A DNA stretch of 64,000 nt, from contig JAUYSB010000021.1 in the NCBI GenBank assembly GCA_030696525.1, forward strand, positions 1 through 64,000, read 5' to 3'. Both the position numbers and the translations under genes were made by a program. Shown here one piece after another: positions 1-8,154 of the stretch (positions within the stretch are counted from its first letter, which is position 1; every line of letters begins with the position of its first letter). Below the pieces are notes generated by a model. That model was not told the origin of the DNA. It made no database searches and worked only from the letters and a program-made list of their open reading frames with translations. This stretch comes from Hydrogenophaga sp. (lineage in GTDB: Bacteria > Pseudomonadota > Gammaproteobacteria > Burkholderiales > Burkholderiaceae_C).

Positions 1-1110
1 CTGGCCATCAGCGAAGCCGCTGCGCCCCACGGCCTGTACTACGCGCCCGACCCCAGCAGCCAGATCGCCTGCACCATCGGCGGCAACGTGGCCGAAAATT
101 CGGGCGGCGTGCACTGCCTCAAGTACGGCCTGACGGTGCACAACGTGCTCAAGGTGCGCGGATTCTCCGTCGAGGGCGAGCCGATTGAATTCGGCAGCGA
201 CGCGCTCGACGTGCCCGGCTACGACCTGCTCAGCGTGCTGATCGGCAGCGAAGGCATGCTGGCCGTGACCACCGAGGTCACCGTCAAGCTGGTGCCCAAG
301 CCTCAGCTGGCGCGCTGCATCATGGCCAGCTTCGACGACGTGCGAAAGGCCGGCGACGCGGTGGCGGCGGTGATTGCCGCCGGCATCATCCCGGCCGGGC
401 TGGAAATGATGGACAAGCCCATGACGGCGGCGGTGGAAGACTTCGTGCACGCCGGCTACGACCTCAGCGCCGAAGCGATTTTGCTGTGCGAAAGCGACGG
501 CACGCCCGAAGAAGTGGAAGAAGAAATCGGCCGCATGAGCGAGGTGCTGCGCGGCTGCGGCGCCACCGCCATCACCGTCAGCCAGAACGAGGCCGAACGC
601 CTGAAGTTCTGGAGCGGGCGCAAGAACGCCTTCCCGGCGAGTGGCCGCATCAGCCCCGACTACATGTGCATGGACTCCACCATCCCGCGCAAACGCGTGG
701 CCGACATCCTGCTGGCCATTGCCGAGATGGAAAAGAAGTACGGCCTGCGCTGCGCCAACGTGTTCCATGCCGGCGACGGCAACCTGCACCCGCTGATTTT
801 GTTCGACGCCAACGACCCCGACCAGCTGCACCGCTGCGAACTCTTCGGCGCCGACATCCTGGAAACCAGCGTGGCCATGGGTGGCACCGTCACCGGCGAA
901 CACGGCGTCGGCGTCGAGAAGCTCAACAGCATGTGTGTGCAGTTCAGCGCCGCCGAGAACGAACAGATGTTCGCCCTCAAACGCGCCTTCGACCCCGCCG
1001 AACTGCTCAACCCCGGCAAGGTCATCCCCACCCTGCAGCGCTGCGCCGAATACGGCAAGGAGCTGGTGCGGGGCGGACAGCTCAAGTTTGGGGATTTGCC
1101 GAGATTCTAG
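1..1110 (+). CDS. glcD: FAD-linked oxidase, glycolate oxidase subunit GlcD-like (5' end outside window)
   Basis: The reading frame is open from base 1, so the gene begins upstream of the window; about 369 C-terminal residues are visible. The visible part starts inside the FAD-binding PCMH-type domain (I-G-G-N-V-A-E-N-S-G-G near residues 26-36) and continues through the C-terminal FAD-oxidase domain with HAGDGNLHP (about residue 256) and GEHGVGVEK (about residue 298), both typical of the GlcD/D-lactate dehydrogenase family. GlcD oxidises glycolate to glyoxylate together with GlcE and GlcF, which are not in the window. It ends in TAG with no obvious terminator. D-2-hydroxyacid dehydrogenases share the same motifs, so the exact substrate is inferred. 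Confidence 0.88.
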   Translation: MAISEAAAPHGLYYAPDPSSQIACTIGGNVAENSGGVHCLKYGLTVHNVLKVRGFSVEGEPIEFGSDALDVPGYDLLSVLIGSEGMLAVTTEVTVKLVPKPQLARCIMASFDDVRKAGDAVAAVIAAGIIPAGLEMMDKPMTAAVEDFVHAGYDLSAEAILLCESDGTPEEVEEEIGRMSEVLRGCGATAITVSQNEAERLKFWSGRKNAFPASGRISPDYMCMDSTIPRKRVADILLAIAEMEKKYGLRCANVFHAGDGNLHPLILFDANDPDQLHRCELFGADILETSVAMGGTVTGEHGVGVEKLNSMCVQFSAAENEQMFALKRAFDPAELLNPGKVIPTLQRCAEYGKELVRGGQLKFGDLPRF

Positions 1111-1373
1111 GTAGCCCACACTGCCGGACCGTGTAGCAACACGATTCGGTCGACGATGGAAAACTCCAACAGGGCTCTCGCTTGGGCAGACTGGACTTTT
1201 CGCGCCTTTGTTGTTGGGCTGCTTCAATACTTGGCAAAAGCAAATGCGAGAGCCCCTGAAAGCCGAACCCCCTCCTCCACAAAAGAGAAACATCAAAGTT
1301 TGTCATTGACTTTATTTGCGCATTCGCTTGACCGAGATGATATACCATCTCAAAAAACTACGCGCGATTAATC

Positions 1374-2051
1374 ATGAAAGCTTGGATATTCTTTGCAATC
1401 CTAATTATTGGGGTCATAAAGCCAACCAATGCCCAGAACATCCAATATTCGGTACACACGGAGAACTACGTCTCGGTCACGAATTTTTCGAATTGCCACA
1501 CCAATCAACTTTGCGTCAATTATGGGCTGCAAAGCAGGCAGAGCGGCTCGTTTATTGTTGCCTCGCCCTTTGCGTCAAACCTTAGCAACCAAGACATTTC
1601 ACCGCTGGTGATTTCATATTCGTTTTCAGATGGAATTAACACTTACAATTCGAGCGACCCAAATGCCAGAATTCACGTGTTTCGCATCTCAACGGATAGC
1701 AACGGAAAAATTATCAATCCAAACATTTTGCTGCTTAAATGGCTTTCTGGAAATAATGGATCGCATTCATCAGTAGATAGACTTTCATATTTATTTCTTG
1801 GTGCCAGATCAGTTCAAAATGTCACGTGCAGCAACATTGCGACCGCCCCAACAGGCATACCAGACTCATGTGAATCGGCAGTAATGGATTCATCTTCATC
1901 TCGTGCACTTCCTACGGGCCCACTGACTTGGCTATACGGGTCCGAAAACAACCAAGCCCTTCCTGTTCCGGCATTATCAGAATGGGCGTTGGCCGCATTG
2001 ATCCTAGCCATGATTCCAATTGCTTATTTGCTTTTCGGTCGACGAATCTAA
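1374..2051 (+). CDS. Secreted protein with IPTL-CTERM-like C-terminal sorting signal
   Basis: A 225-residue protein with an N-terminal signal peptide (hydrophobic residues 4-17, likely cleavage after Asn-Ala at about residue 20) and a C-terminal tripartite tail: PVPALSEW near residue 196, a hydrophobic helix, then FGRR. This matches the IPTL-CTERM type of sorting signal, thought to be processed by a dedicated exosortase (XrtH), though the motif here is VPALSEWA rather than the usual IPTLSxWG. The middle is Ser/Asn/Thr rich with several Cys and resembles no enzyme I know. Base composition is much more AT-rich than both neighbours and codon use differs, suggesting transfer or relaxed expression. 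No good Shine-Dalgarno precedes the ATG. No exosortase gene is in the window, so any processing would depend on a distant locus. Confidence 0.7.
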   Translation: MKAWIFFAILIIGVIKPTNAQNIQYSVHTENYVSVTNFSNCHTNQLCVNYGLQSRQSGSFIVASPFASNLSNQDISPLVISYSFSDGINTYNSSDPNARIHVFRISTDSNGKIINPNILLLKWLSGNNGSHSSVDRLSYLFLGARSVQNVTCSNIATAPTGIPDSCESAVMDSSSSRALPTGPLTWLYGSENNQALPVPALSEWALAALILAMIPIAYLLFGRRI

Positions 2052-2203
2052 ACTCGCACTCCAAAAAGACAACTCACTCACTGACGTGATGGTCTGACTG
2101 TACGCCTCAAAAAGCGAGCAAGTAAACATCACTAACTTTTGGTTGACCCAATCAGTGGCACGGACGCGATCTGCGCGGCAAGCCGTCGGTTACAGTCCCA
2201 CAC

Positions 2204-3865
2204 ATGAGCCTGCCCGAAGCAGCCGACCACCTGCCCGAGGACTTTTTCACCGAGCTGTTCAACGAACCGGCGGCCTTGCTGTCGCCGGCCGAATCCGAGC
2301 GGCTGCGCGGGCCGGACTTTCTGGCCCGGCTGCTGGACCACCTGCCGGGCCTGGTGAGTTACTTTGACCACCACTTGGTCTGCCACTACGCCAACCGGGC
2401 GCAGTTGCGCCACCTGCCCTTGCCGGCAGACAGCGCTGCCGGGCTGAGCGTGCAGCAGGTGTTTGCGCCGGAGCTGCTGGAGGCCATGTTGCCCGGCCTG
2501 GCGCAGGCGCTGCGCGGCATTCCGCAGGCCTTTGAAGCGCGGGTGGGCCACGCCCAGCGCGGCCATTGGGTGGCCAGCGGGCAGCTGGTGCCCGACGTGG
2601 ACGGCTCGCGCGTGCTGGGCCTGTATTGCCACATCGCCGACATCAGCGCCCACCGCCTGCCCGAAACGCCCGCCACCACCCACACGCCGACAAGCGCCAA
2701 CCTCGGCGAGCGCCTGTCGGATGGCGAATTGCGCCTGCGCCTGATGCTCGACGGCCTGCGCGACCACGCGGTCTACTTCCTGGACACCGAGGGCCGCGTG
2801 AGCGAGTGGACATCCAGCGCCGAGCGGCTGCTCGGTTATGCCGCGGCCGACATCCTGGGCAGCGACGCACGCGGCTTTGACGCGCCCGATGTGCGCGAAG
2901 ACGAGCGCCTGGACAACGAATTGGCGCTGGAGCGCGCCGCGCTGTTTGGGCAGTTTGAGAGCACCGGCTGGCGCCAGCGCCGGGACGGCAGCCGCTTCTG
3001 GGGCCACACGGTGCTGACCGCGCTGCGCGAGGCCGGCACCGGGCGGCCGCTGGGCTTTTCGGCCCTCACACGCGACATGACCGAGGTGCGGCGCCTGCAA
3101 GAACTGCTGCAAGACCTGAACCAGACGCTGGAAGTGCGTGTGCAGGAGCGCACCCGCCAACTGCTGGAAGCCAACCGCGACCTGGAATCCTTTTCCAGCT
3201 CGGTGTCACACGACCTGCGCGCGCCGCTGCGCCACATCACCAGCTTCATCGCCATCCTGCAGGAACACCTGGGCGAACAGGCCGACGCGACCACCACCAA
3301 ACACCTCGCCACCATCGCCGACGCCGCCCAGCGCATGGTCGCGCTCATCGAAGGCCTGCTCGCGTTTTCGCGCCTGGGCCTGGCGCCGCTGCAAAAGCGC
3401 GAGGTGGGCATGGCCACCCAGGTCAGCGCCAGCATCAACCGCCTCACGCACGACATCGGCGCGCAGCAGGTGGACTGGACCGTGGCGCCCGACCTGCCCG
3501 CCGTGCTGGGCGACCCGCTGCTGATCAGCCAGGTGTGGGACAACCTGCTGGGCAACGCGCTGAAGTACTCGCGCCAACGCGAGCGCTCGGCCGTGCAAGT
3601 GGGTTGGCAGCAAGACGCCGAGCGCGGCTGCGTGTACTGGGTGCGCGACAACGGCGTGGGCTTTGACCCGCGCCAGGCGCACCGCCTGTTTGGCGTGTTC
3701 CAGCGCCTGCACCGCGCCAGCGAATTCGAAGGCACCGGCATCGGTCTGGCCCTGTGCCGCCGCATTCTGGAGCGCCACGGCGGCCACATCTGGGCCGAGA
3801 GCACGCCGGGCGAAGGCAGCTGTTTTTACTTCGCGCTGCCCGACGCGGCCCAACCGCTGGCCTGA
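2204..3865 (+). CDS. PAS-domain sensor histidine kinase, soluble
   Basis: A 553-residue kinase without clear membrane segments. Order: a first PAS-like domain (about 40-155), a second PAS/PAC domain (about 178-300, with the SEWTSSAERLLGY type motif), a short coiled linker, a HisKA dimerisation domain with phospho-acceptor His336 (SVSHDLRAPLRH), and an HATPase domain with N box DNLLGNALKYS (about 446), G1 box DNGVGFD (about 482) and GTGIGLAL (about 511). The H-box and F-box (FQRLHRASEF) are of the bacteriophytochrome-like subfamily. No response regulator adjoins it, so it is an orphan and its output is unknown. Its 3' end overlaps the convergent carboxyltransferase gene by 40 bases. Confidence 0.9.
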   Translation: MSLPEAADHLPEDFFTELFNEPAALLSPAESERLRGPDFLARLLDHLPGLVSYFDHHLVCHYANRAQLRHLPLPADSAAGLSVQQVFAPELLEAMLPGLAQALRGIPQAFEARVGHAQRGHWVASGQLVPDVDGSRVLGLYCHIADISAHRLPETPATTHTPTSANLGERLSDGELRLRLMLDGLRDHAVYFLDTEGRVSEWTSSAERLLGYAAADILGSDARGFDAPDVREDERLDNELALERAALFGQFESTGWRQRRDGSRFWGHTVLTALREAGTGRPLGFSALTRDMTEVRRLQELLQDLNQTLEVRVQERTRQLLEANRDLESFSSSVSHDLRAPLRHITSFIAILQEHLGEQADATTTKHLATIADAAQRMVALIEGLLAFSRLGLAPLQKREVGMATQVSASINRLTHDIGAQQVDWTVAPDLPAVLGDPLLISQVWDNLLGNALKYSRQRERSAVQVGWQQDAERGCVYWVRDNGVGFDPRQAHRLFGVFQRLHRASEFEGTGIGLALCRRILERHGGHIWAESTPGEGSCFYFALPDAAQPLA

Positions 3866-5607
3866 AGCCCCTGCAACAGCCAACGCCGCGTGTCGGCCGG
3901 GTCGATCACGGCGTCGATTTCCAGCGTGGCGGCCATGTTCATGGCGCTGCCCGCAGCGTACTGCTGCGCCACCAGCCGCTCGTACAAGGCCTCGCGCTCC
4001 GGGCCGTCGGGCACGGCTTCGAGCTCCTTGCGAAAACCCAGGCGCACCGCGCCTTCCAACCCCATGGCGCCGAACTCGCCGGTGGGCCAGGCCACGTTGA
4101 ACACCGGCGCGTGAAAGCCCCCGGCCGCCATCGCCATGGCCCCCAGGCCGTAGCCCTTGCGCAGCACCACGCTGAAAAAGGGCACCCGCAGGCGCGCCGC
4201 CTGCACAAACAGATCGCCCACACGGCGGACCAGGCCGGTGGCTTCGGCCTCGGGGCCCACCATGAAGCCCGGCGTGTCCACCAGGCTCACGATGGGCAGG
4301 CCATGGGTGTCGCACAGGCGCAGGAAGCGGGTGAGTTTTTCAGCGGCGTCGGCATCGACCGCACCGCCCAGGTGCTGCGGGTTGTTGGCCAGCACGCCCA
4401 CCGGCCGGCCCTGGATGCGCGCCAGCGCGGTGTGCACGCTGCGGCCAAAACCCTCGCGCAGCCACAGCACCGAACCCCCATCGGCCAGGCCGTTGACGGC
4501 GGCGCGGCTGTCGTAGGCACGCAGGCGGTTCTCCGGTACCACGTCGCGCAGGGCCAAGGCGTCGGGGGCCTCACCAGCCGCTTGAGCACCTTGAAAGTAG
4601 GACAGCGCCTGGCGCGCCACCTGCGCGGCCTGCACCTCGTCGTCCACCAGCACGTCGATCACGCCATTGGCGTGTTGCACGCCGCTGGGGCCAATCTGTT
4701 CGGGCTTGAACACGCCCAGGCCCCCACCTTCCACCATGGCCGGGCCGCCCATGCCGATGTTGCTGCTGCGGGTGGCGATCACGATGTCGCAGCAACCCAG
4801 CAAGGCCGCATTTCCCGCAAAACAGCGCCCACCGGTGGCACCGATCAGCGGCACCTGGCCACTCAGGCGCGCCAGCGCCGCGAACGTCCCCACGTGCAGG
4901 CCGGCCACGATGGGCATGTCCACGTCGCCCGGCCGGCCACCGCCGCCTTCGGCCCACAACAGCACCGGCAGTTTTTGCGCCAGCGCCACGCCCAGCAGGC
5001 GGTCGGTCTTCTGGTGGTTGCGCATGCCCTGGGTGCCGGCCAGCACGGTGGCGTCGTAGGCCATCACCACGGCCGGGCCGGTGCCCACCTGGGCCAAACC
5101 GCCCACCAGGCCATCGGCGGGGGTGTTTTTCTGCAGATCGTCCTCGCTGCGGCGGCTGCGTTGCGCGGCCACCGCCAGCGCGCCGTATTCGATGAAGCTG
5201 CCGGGTTCACACACGGCATCGATGAACTCGCGCGCGCTGCGCTGCCCCAGGGCATGGCGCTTGGCCATGGCTTCGGGACGGGCGGCGTCGAGCGTGAGCG
5301 CATGGCGATCAAAAACGCGTTGCAGGTCGGGTCGCGGGCCCTGGTCTGGCGGGATGGCGGTCGCGCCGGGTGTTGTGTTTTCAGCAGCGGTCGCTGCGGC
5401 GGCGCGCATCAGCAGCGCGTGTTCTTGCACCGTTTCACCTTCGGCCACCAAGATGTCCGCCACGCGCAGCGCGCATTCGGCCCGCAGCTCGTGTTCCATC
5501 TTCATGGCCTCCAGAATCACCACAGGCTGACCGGCGGCCACCACGTCACCGGGTTTCACCAGCCATTGAACCAGTTGGGCTTGCAGGGGAGCGCGCAGTT
5601 CGATCAT
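3826..5607 (-). CDS. Biotinyl-domain / carboxyltransferase fusion (acyl-CoA carboxylase type)
   Basis: A 593-residue protein that starts at the ATG at 5607 (an upstream in-frame extension lacks family resemblance). Residues 1-70 are a biotin carboxyl carrier domain with the EAMKM motif, so Lys36 is the expected biotinylated residue. Residues from about 100 to 590 form a two-lobed carboxyltransferase of the propionyl/methylcrotonyl-CoA carboxylase beta type (motifs SNIGMGGPAMVEGGG and LVDTPGFMVGPEAE). It would transfer carboxyl from carboxybiotin to an acyl-CoA. The fusion of carrier and transferase without biotin carboxylase is unusual, and no biotin carboxylase gene is in the window, so one must be supplied in trans. 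The acyl-CoA substrate is not predictable. Confidence 0.85.
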   Translation of the reverse strand: MIELRAPLQAQLVQWLVKPGDVVAAGQPVVILEAMKMEHELRAECALRVADILVAEGETVQEHALLMRAAAATAAENTTPGATAIPPDQGPRPDLQRVFDRHALTLDAARPEAMAKRHALGQRSAREFIDAVCEPGSFIEYGALAVAAQRSRRSEDDLQKNTPADGLVGGLAQVGTGPAVVMAYDATVLAGTQGMRNHQKTDRLLGVALAQKLPVLLWAEGGGGRPGDVDMPIVAGLHVGTFAALARLSGQVPLIGATGGRCFAGNAALLGCCDIVIATRSSNIGMGGPAMVEGGGLGVFKPEQIGPSGVQHANGVIDVLVDDEVQAAQVARQALSYFQGAQAAGEAPDALALRDVVPENRLRAYDSRAAVNGLADGGSVLWLREGFGRSVHTALARIQGRPVGVLANNPQHLGGAVDADAAEKLTRFLRLCDTHGLPIVSLVDTPGFMVGPEAEATGLVRRVGDLFVQAARLRVPFFSVVLRKGYGLGAMAMAAGGFHAPVFNVAWPTGEFGAMGLEGAVRLGFRKELEAVPDGPEREALYERLVAQQYAAGSAMNMAATLEIDAVIDPADTRRWLLQGLQASGWAASGSAK

Positions 5608-5662
5608 GCGCGGGATTGTGTGGCCCGGCGCTGGCCGGCGCGGTCCAAGATGCGACAGCCGT

Positions 5663-6043
5663 TCAGTGCTTCGCGTCGACGTAGGACACACCAAAGCGCT
5701 CAGCCAGAGCACCCAGCCGTTTGTCCAGGGTCCAGAGGTGGGCACCTGGCGTCATCAGCACAGACGCCAGCAGCGTGAGGTCCACGAGACCGCACCCATA
5801 CCCAAACAGCCGCTCCCGCTCGACGAACGCCATCAACTCGGGCACGCTGGCATGTTGACTGGGGGCCAGACACGCCAGATCGGCCAGCGTCCGCGTGCGC
5901 TTGGGCGGCGTGCCGCAGGCGAGTTCGCCCAGCACCCAGGGGTGCACCAGCACCCTGTCTTGCAGCAGCAGTTGCACCAGATCGCCGTTGTGCTGCCGGA
6001 AGTGATCCACCCACACCGAGGTGTCCACCAGCACGCCCGTCAC
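5663..6043 (-). CDS. vapC: PIN-domain toxin VapC
   Basis: A 126-residue PIN-domain protein starting with GTG at 6043. The four acidic residues expected for the Mg-dependent ribonuclease site are visible: Asp7 (VLVDTSVW), Glu40 (LGELACG), Asp88 (GLVDLTLL) and Asp107 (WTLDKRL). VapC toxins cleave RNA and are neutralised by the VapB encoded just upstream; the GTG start overlaps the vapB stop by four bases (GTGA), indicating translational coupling. The gene looks intact. Confidence 0.88.
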   Translation of the reverse strand: MTGVLVDTSVWVDHFRQHNGDLVQLLLQDRVLVHPWVLGELACGTPPKRTRTLADLACLAPSQHASVPELMAFVERERLFGYGCGLVDLTLLASVLMTPGAHLWTLDKRLGALAERFGVSYVDAKH

Positions 6044-6243
6044 GCGCTGGCTTCCTCGGCGCGGCGCGGCACGTCCGGCATGTCGGGTGCAGCAGCACCC
6101 AAGGCGGCCAGGCGCTTGGCGGCCTGCACCCGCACAAAGGTCTTGATGGCCTCACGGAACAGGTCGGCCTTGTCCATGGTCGGGTCGGCCATTTCCAGCG
6201 CCCGGTCGTACAACGCATCATCGATGGTCACGGTGGTTCTCAC
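6040..6243 (-). CDS. vapB: VapB-family antitoxin
   Basis: A 67-residue antitoxin that begins [15 protein letters not shown], the beta-strand/helix start of the ribbon-helix-helix VapB (DUF2191-like) family. I place the start at the GTG at 6243 because AGGA lies seven bases upstream and because the family begins here. The ATG at 6279 would add twelve residues without family support and would place the two operator palindromes inside the coding region. The antitoxin binds VapC and normally represses its own promoter. Confidence 0.82.
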   Translation of the reverse strand: MRTTVTIDDALYDRALEMADPTMDKADLFREAIKTFVRVQAAKRLAALGAAAPDMPDVPRRAEEASA

Positions 6244-6264
6244 GGCAATGTCCTCATCAAAATA

Positions 6265-6299
6265 GATGCCATTTTGCATCTCACTTGATGCGAAGCATC
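6265..6299 (-). promoter_or_regulatory. Twin palindromic operator upstream of vapBC
   Basis: Two inverted repeats with the same half-site: GATGC-N6-GCATC (6265-6280) and GATGC-N3-GCATC (6287-6299). Their left arms are 22 bases apart, about two helical turns, and lie 22-56 bases upstream of the vapB GTG. This geometry fits cooperative autoregulation by VapB/VapBC; the binding protein is inferred. Confidence 0.6.
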
Positions 6300-6310
6300 T
6301 CGTTCAAACG

Positions 6311-6344
6311 AAAAAAAAGCCGCACCCCGTGAGGGATGCGGCTT
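6311..6344 (-). terminator. Rho-independent terminator of the phasin gene
   Basis: Read on the minus strand, stem GCCGCA (6342-6337) pairs with TGCGGC (6324-6319), with inner CCC/GGG pairing around a TCAC loop, followed by a run of eight T (6318-6311). It lies 44 bases after the phasin stop and faces away from the vapBC operator. Confidence 0.85.
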
Positions 6345-6387
6345 CTTCAACCTTGGATGCACAAGCGCCGCGAGCGGCGCTTCACGC

Positions 6388-6918
6388 TCACTTGGCCTTG
6401 GCGGCCTTGGTGGCGGTGGCGGTCACGGCCTTGAAGTTGGACTCGGCCACTTCGGTGGCTTGCTTCACAACCTTTTGCACTTGTTCGAACGCGCTGTTGG
6501 CGCCGGTCATGGCGTTCTTGATGGCGGCCACAGCGGCTTCGCCACCCTGGGGCACGTTCTTCACAGCGGCTTCAACGGCCGAGGCGAACTGCTTCTGGGC
6601 GCTGGCGGTCTGGGCTTCGGCGGCCTGGGTGAACTCGGCGTTGGCACCGGCGGCGATGTCGTACAGGTGACGGCCGTAGGCGGCAGACTTCTCGGCCAGG
6701 GGCTGCACAAAGCCGGTCTGGACCTTCAGGAATTCCTGGGCGTCCTTGGCAGACAGCAGGCTCTTGGTGTACTCGGCGCTGTCGGCCAGCAGGGCCTTGG
6801 AGGCTTGCAGGTTCAGCTCGATCACTTTTTCAGCGCTTTCCACGGCCTTGGCACCGAAGCCAAAAACGGTGTTCAGTTGGGCTTGTTGGGCGGCGGCGAT
6901 TTGTTCAACGGTCAGCAT
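6388..6918 (-). CDS. phaP: Phasin (PHB granule-associated protein)
   Basis: A 176-residue, Ala/Gln/Lys-rich, almost wholly helical protein beginning MLTVEQIAAAQQAQ, typical of proteobacterial phasins of about 180-190 residues that coat polyhydroxybutyrate granules and limit their size. I chose the ATG at 6918 because GGAAA lies upstream and the family starts with this helix; the longer frame to 6996 runs into the operator region. It is monocistronic, with a terminator at 6311-6344 and a promoter bounded by two PhaR-like sites. Confidence 0.92.
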   Translation of the reverse strand: MLTVEQIAAAQQAQLNTVFGFGAKAVESAEKVIELNLQASKALLADSAEYTKSLLSAKDAQEFLKVQTGFVQPLAEKSAAYGRHLYDIAAGANAEFTQAAEAQTASAQKQFASAVEAAVKNVPQGGEAAVAAIKNAMTGANSAFEQVQKVVKQATEVAESNFKAVTATATKAAKAK

Positions 6919-6978
6919 GGTGGTTTCCTTCAAAAGGGGTTGAGGGTGTTGCTTCGCGTTCATCGCCGGGGATTCGGC

Positions 6979-7056
6979 TTTGCTGCACTGCAACATGACT
7001 CGAAGTATAGGGTTTCCCCGAACTTATGCAAGCGTTTTTTGTTGCAGTGCAGCAAA
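6979..7056 (-). promoter_or_regulatory. Phasin promoter bracketed by two PhaR-like operators
   Basis: On the minus strand there is a sigma70-type promoter: -35 TTGCAT (7031-7026), 16-base spacer, -10 TATACT (7009-7004). A perfect 17-bp inverted repeat brackets it: arm TTTGCTGCACTGCAACA at 6979-6995 and its complement at 7040-7056, about 61 bases centre to centre. Each arm contains CTGC-N3-GCA(A), close to the published CTGC-N3-GCAG and TTGCA type sites of the PHB-sensing repressor PhaR. Occupancy of both sites would block or loop the promoter until PHB titrates PhaR. PhaR itself is not in the window. Confidence 0.72.
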
Positions 7057-7093
7057 AGAATTAGGGAGGTGCCTCCAAACCGCGCCGGCTGCT

Positions 7094-8110
7094 TCAGCGC
7101 GGTGGCGGCAGCACCTGGCCCTGCAAGCGTGCCCACAGCCAGGGCAGCGCGCGCGCCACATCGACCCGCCCACCCCGCGCCAGCGCCGGCTGGGGCGCCA
7201 GGCTGGGCCCGGCGGCGGGGCCGATGTCGAAGGTGAAGGTGTAGGTCAGCGTCTGGCCCATGCGCAGGTCGCTCACGTGCGCCCGCCCGTCCACCGCGCG
7301 CATGGCCACCAGGCCTTTGGCAAAGGTGTGGAGGCGCTGGAATGTGGCGTTGTCGGCGTAGGCGGCCAGCAGCGCCGGGCCACGGTCGAACGCTTCCCAC
7401 GTCGGTTCCGCGCCTTCGTCGAGCAGCGAATAAAAGCCCTCATGGTAGTGCGTGGGTGTGGTGGCCACCACCCGCCACAACACGGTGTTGAAGGCGGTGG
7501 GCGTGACCAGCAGCGCCTGCGCCTGTAGCCCCTGGCGCGCCAGCGAGGCCTGCGCGAGCGACGTCACGTGCTGTTGTGCGGCCACGCCCCAGACCAGGTA
7601 GGCGGTGCTGAGCGCCAGACCCCAGGCGTTGGCGCGCAGGGCACGGTCGCCATGGCGGCGTTGCCACACCAGAGCCAGCACCAGCCCGAACAACAAAGGC
7701 AGGGTGTAGAGCGGGTCGATGATGAAGATGCTGCCGACGCCAAACGGGTGGTTGCTGAAAGGCAGCGCGAGCTGGGTGCCGTACACCGTCATGGTGTCCA
7801 GCAGCGGGTGGGTGACGAGCACGAGCCAGGCGGCCAGCCACCAACGCCGCCAGTGGGGCCACTCACCGTGCAGGCGCGCAATGCCCGCACCCACCAGCGG
7901 CGCGATCAGCGTCAGCCAGAACAGCGCGTGGCTTTCGGCCCGGTGCAGCACCATGTTGAGCAGGGCGTCGCCGTGGTCCACGAACACGTCCAGGTCGGGC
8001 AGCGTGCCCAGGGCTGCGCCCCAGGCGGCCGACTTCCACAAAGCGGTGCGCCGGCCCATCACGGCCACACCCACGGCGGCGCCCAGCGCCAGTTGAGACA
8101 AGGAATCCAT
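7094..8110 (-). CDS. YdjM-like membrane metal-dependent hydrolase
   Basis: A 338-residue protein of the YdjM/DUF457 family. The N-terminal half holds several hydrophobic segments and the conserved acidic/histidine motifs LPDLDVFVDHGD, HRAESHALFW and VTHPLLDTM, thought to bind metal at the membrane. The C-terminal third is soluble. E. coli YdjM is a LexA-regulated inner-membrane protein; its reaction is unknown. The gene starts at the ATG at 8110 with a weak ribosome site. No operon partner is clear. Confidence 0.8.
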   Translation of the reverse strand: MDSLSQLALGAAVGVAVMGRRTALWKSAAWGAALGTLPDLDVFVDHGDALLNMVLHRAESHALFWLTLIAPLVGAGIARLHGEWPHWRRWWLAAWLVLVTHPLLDTMTVYGTQLALPFSNHPFGVGSIFIIDPLYTLPLLFGLVLALVWQRRHGDRALRANAWGLALSTAYLVWGVAAQQHVTSLAQASLARQGLQAQALLVTPTAFNTVLWRVVATTPTHYHEGFYSLLDEGAEPTWEAFDRGPALLAAYADNATFQRLHTFAKGLVAMRAVDGRAHVSDLRMGQTLTYTFTFDIGPAAGPSLAPQPALARGGRVDVARALPWLWARLQGQVLPPPR

Positions 8111-8154
8111 GGCGCGATCTTCTCAGGATCGGCCCACGGGCATGGCTGGCGGGG

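Noticed and set aside
3754-5778. A 674-codon plus-strand frame opposite the biotinyl/carboxyltransferase gene.
   Set aside because: Low-complexity His/Gly/Arg translation; the opposite strand encodes recognised catalytic motifs.
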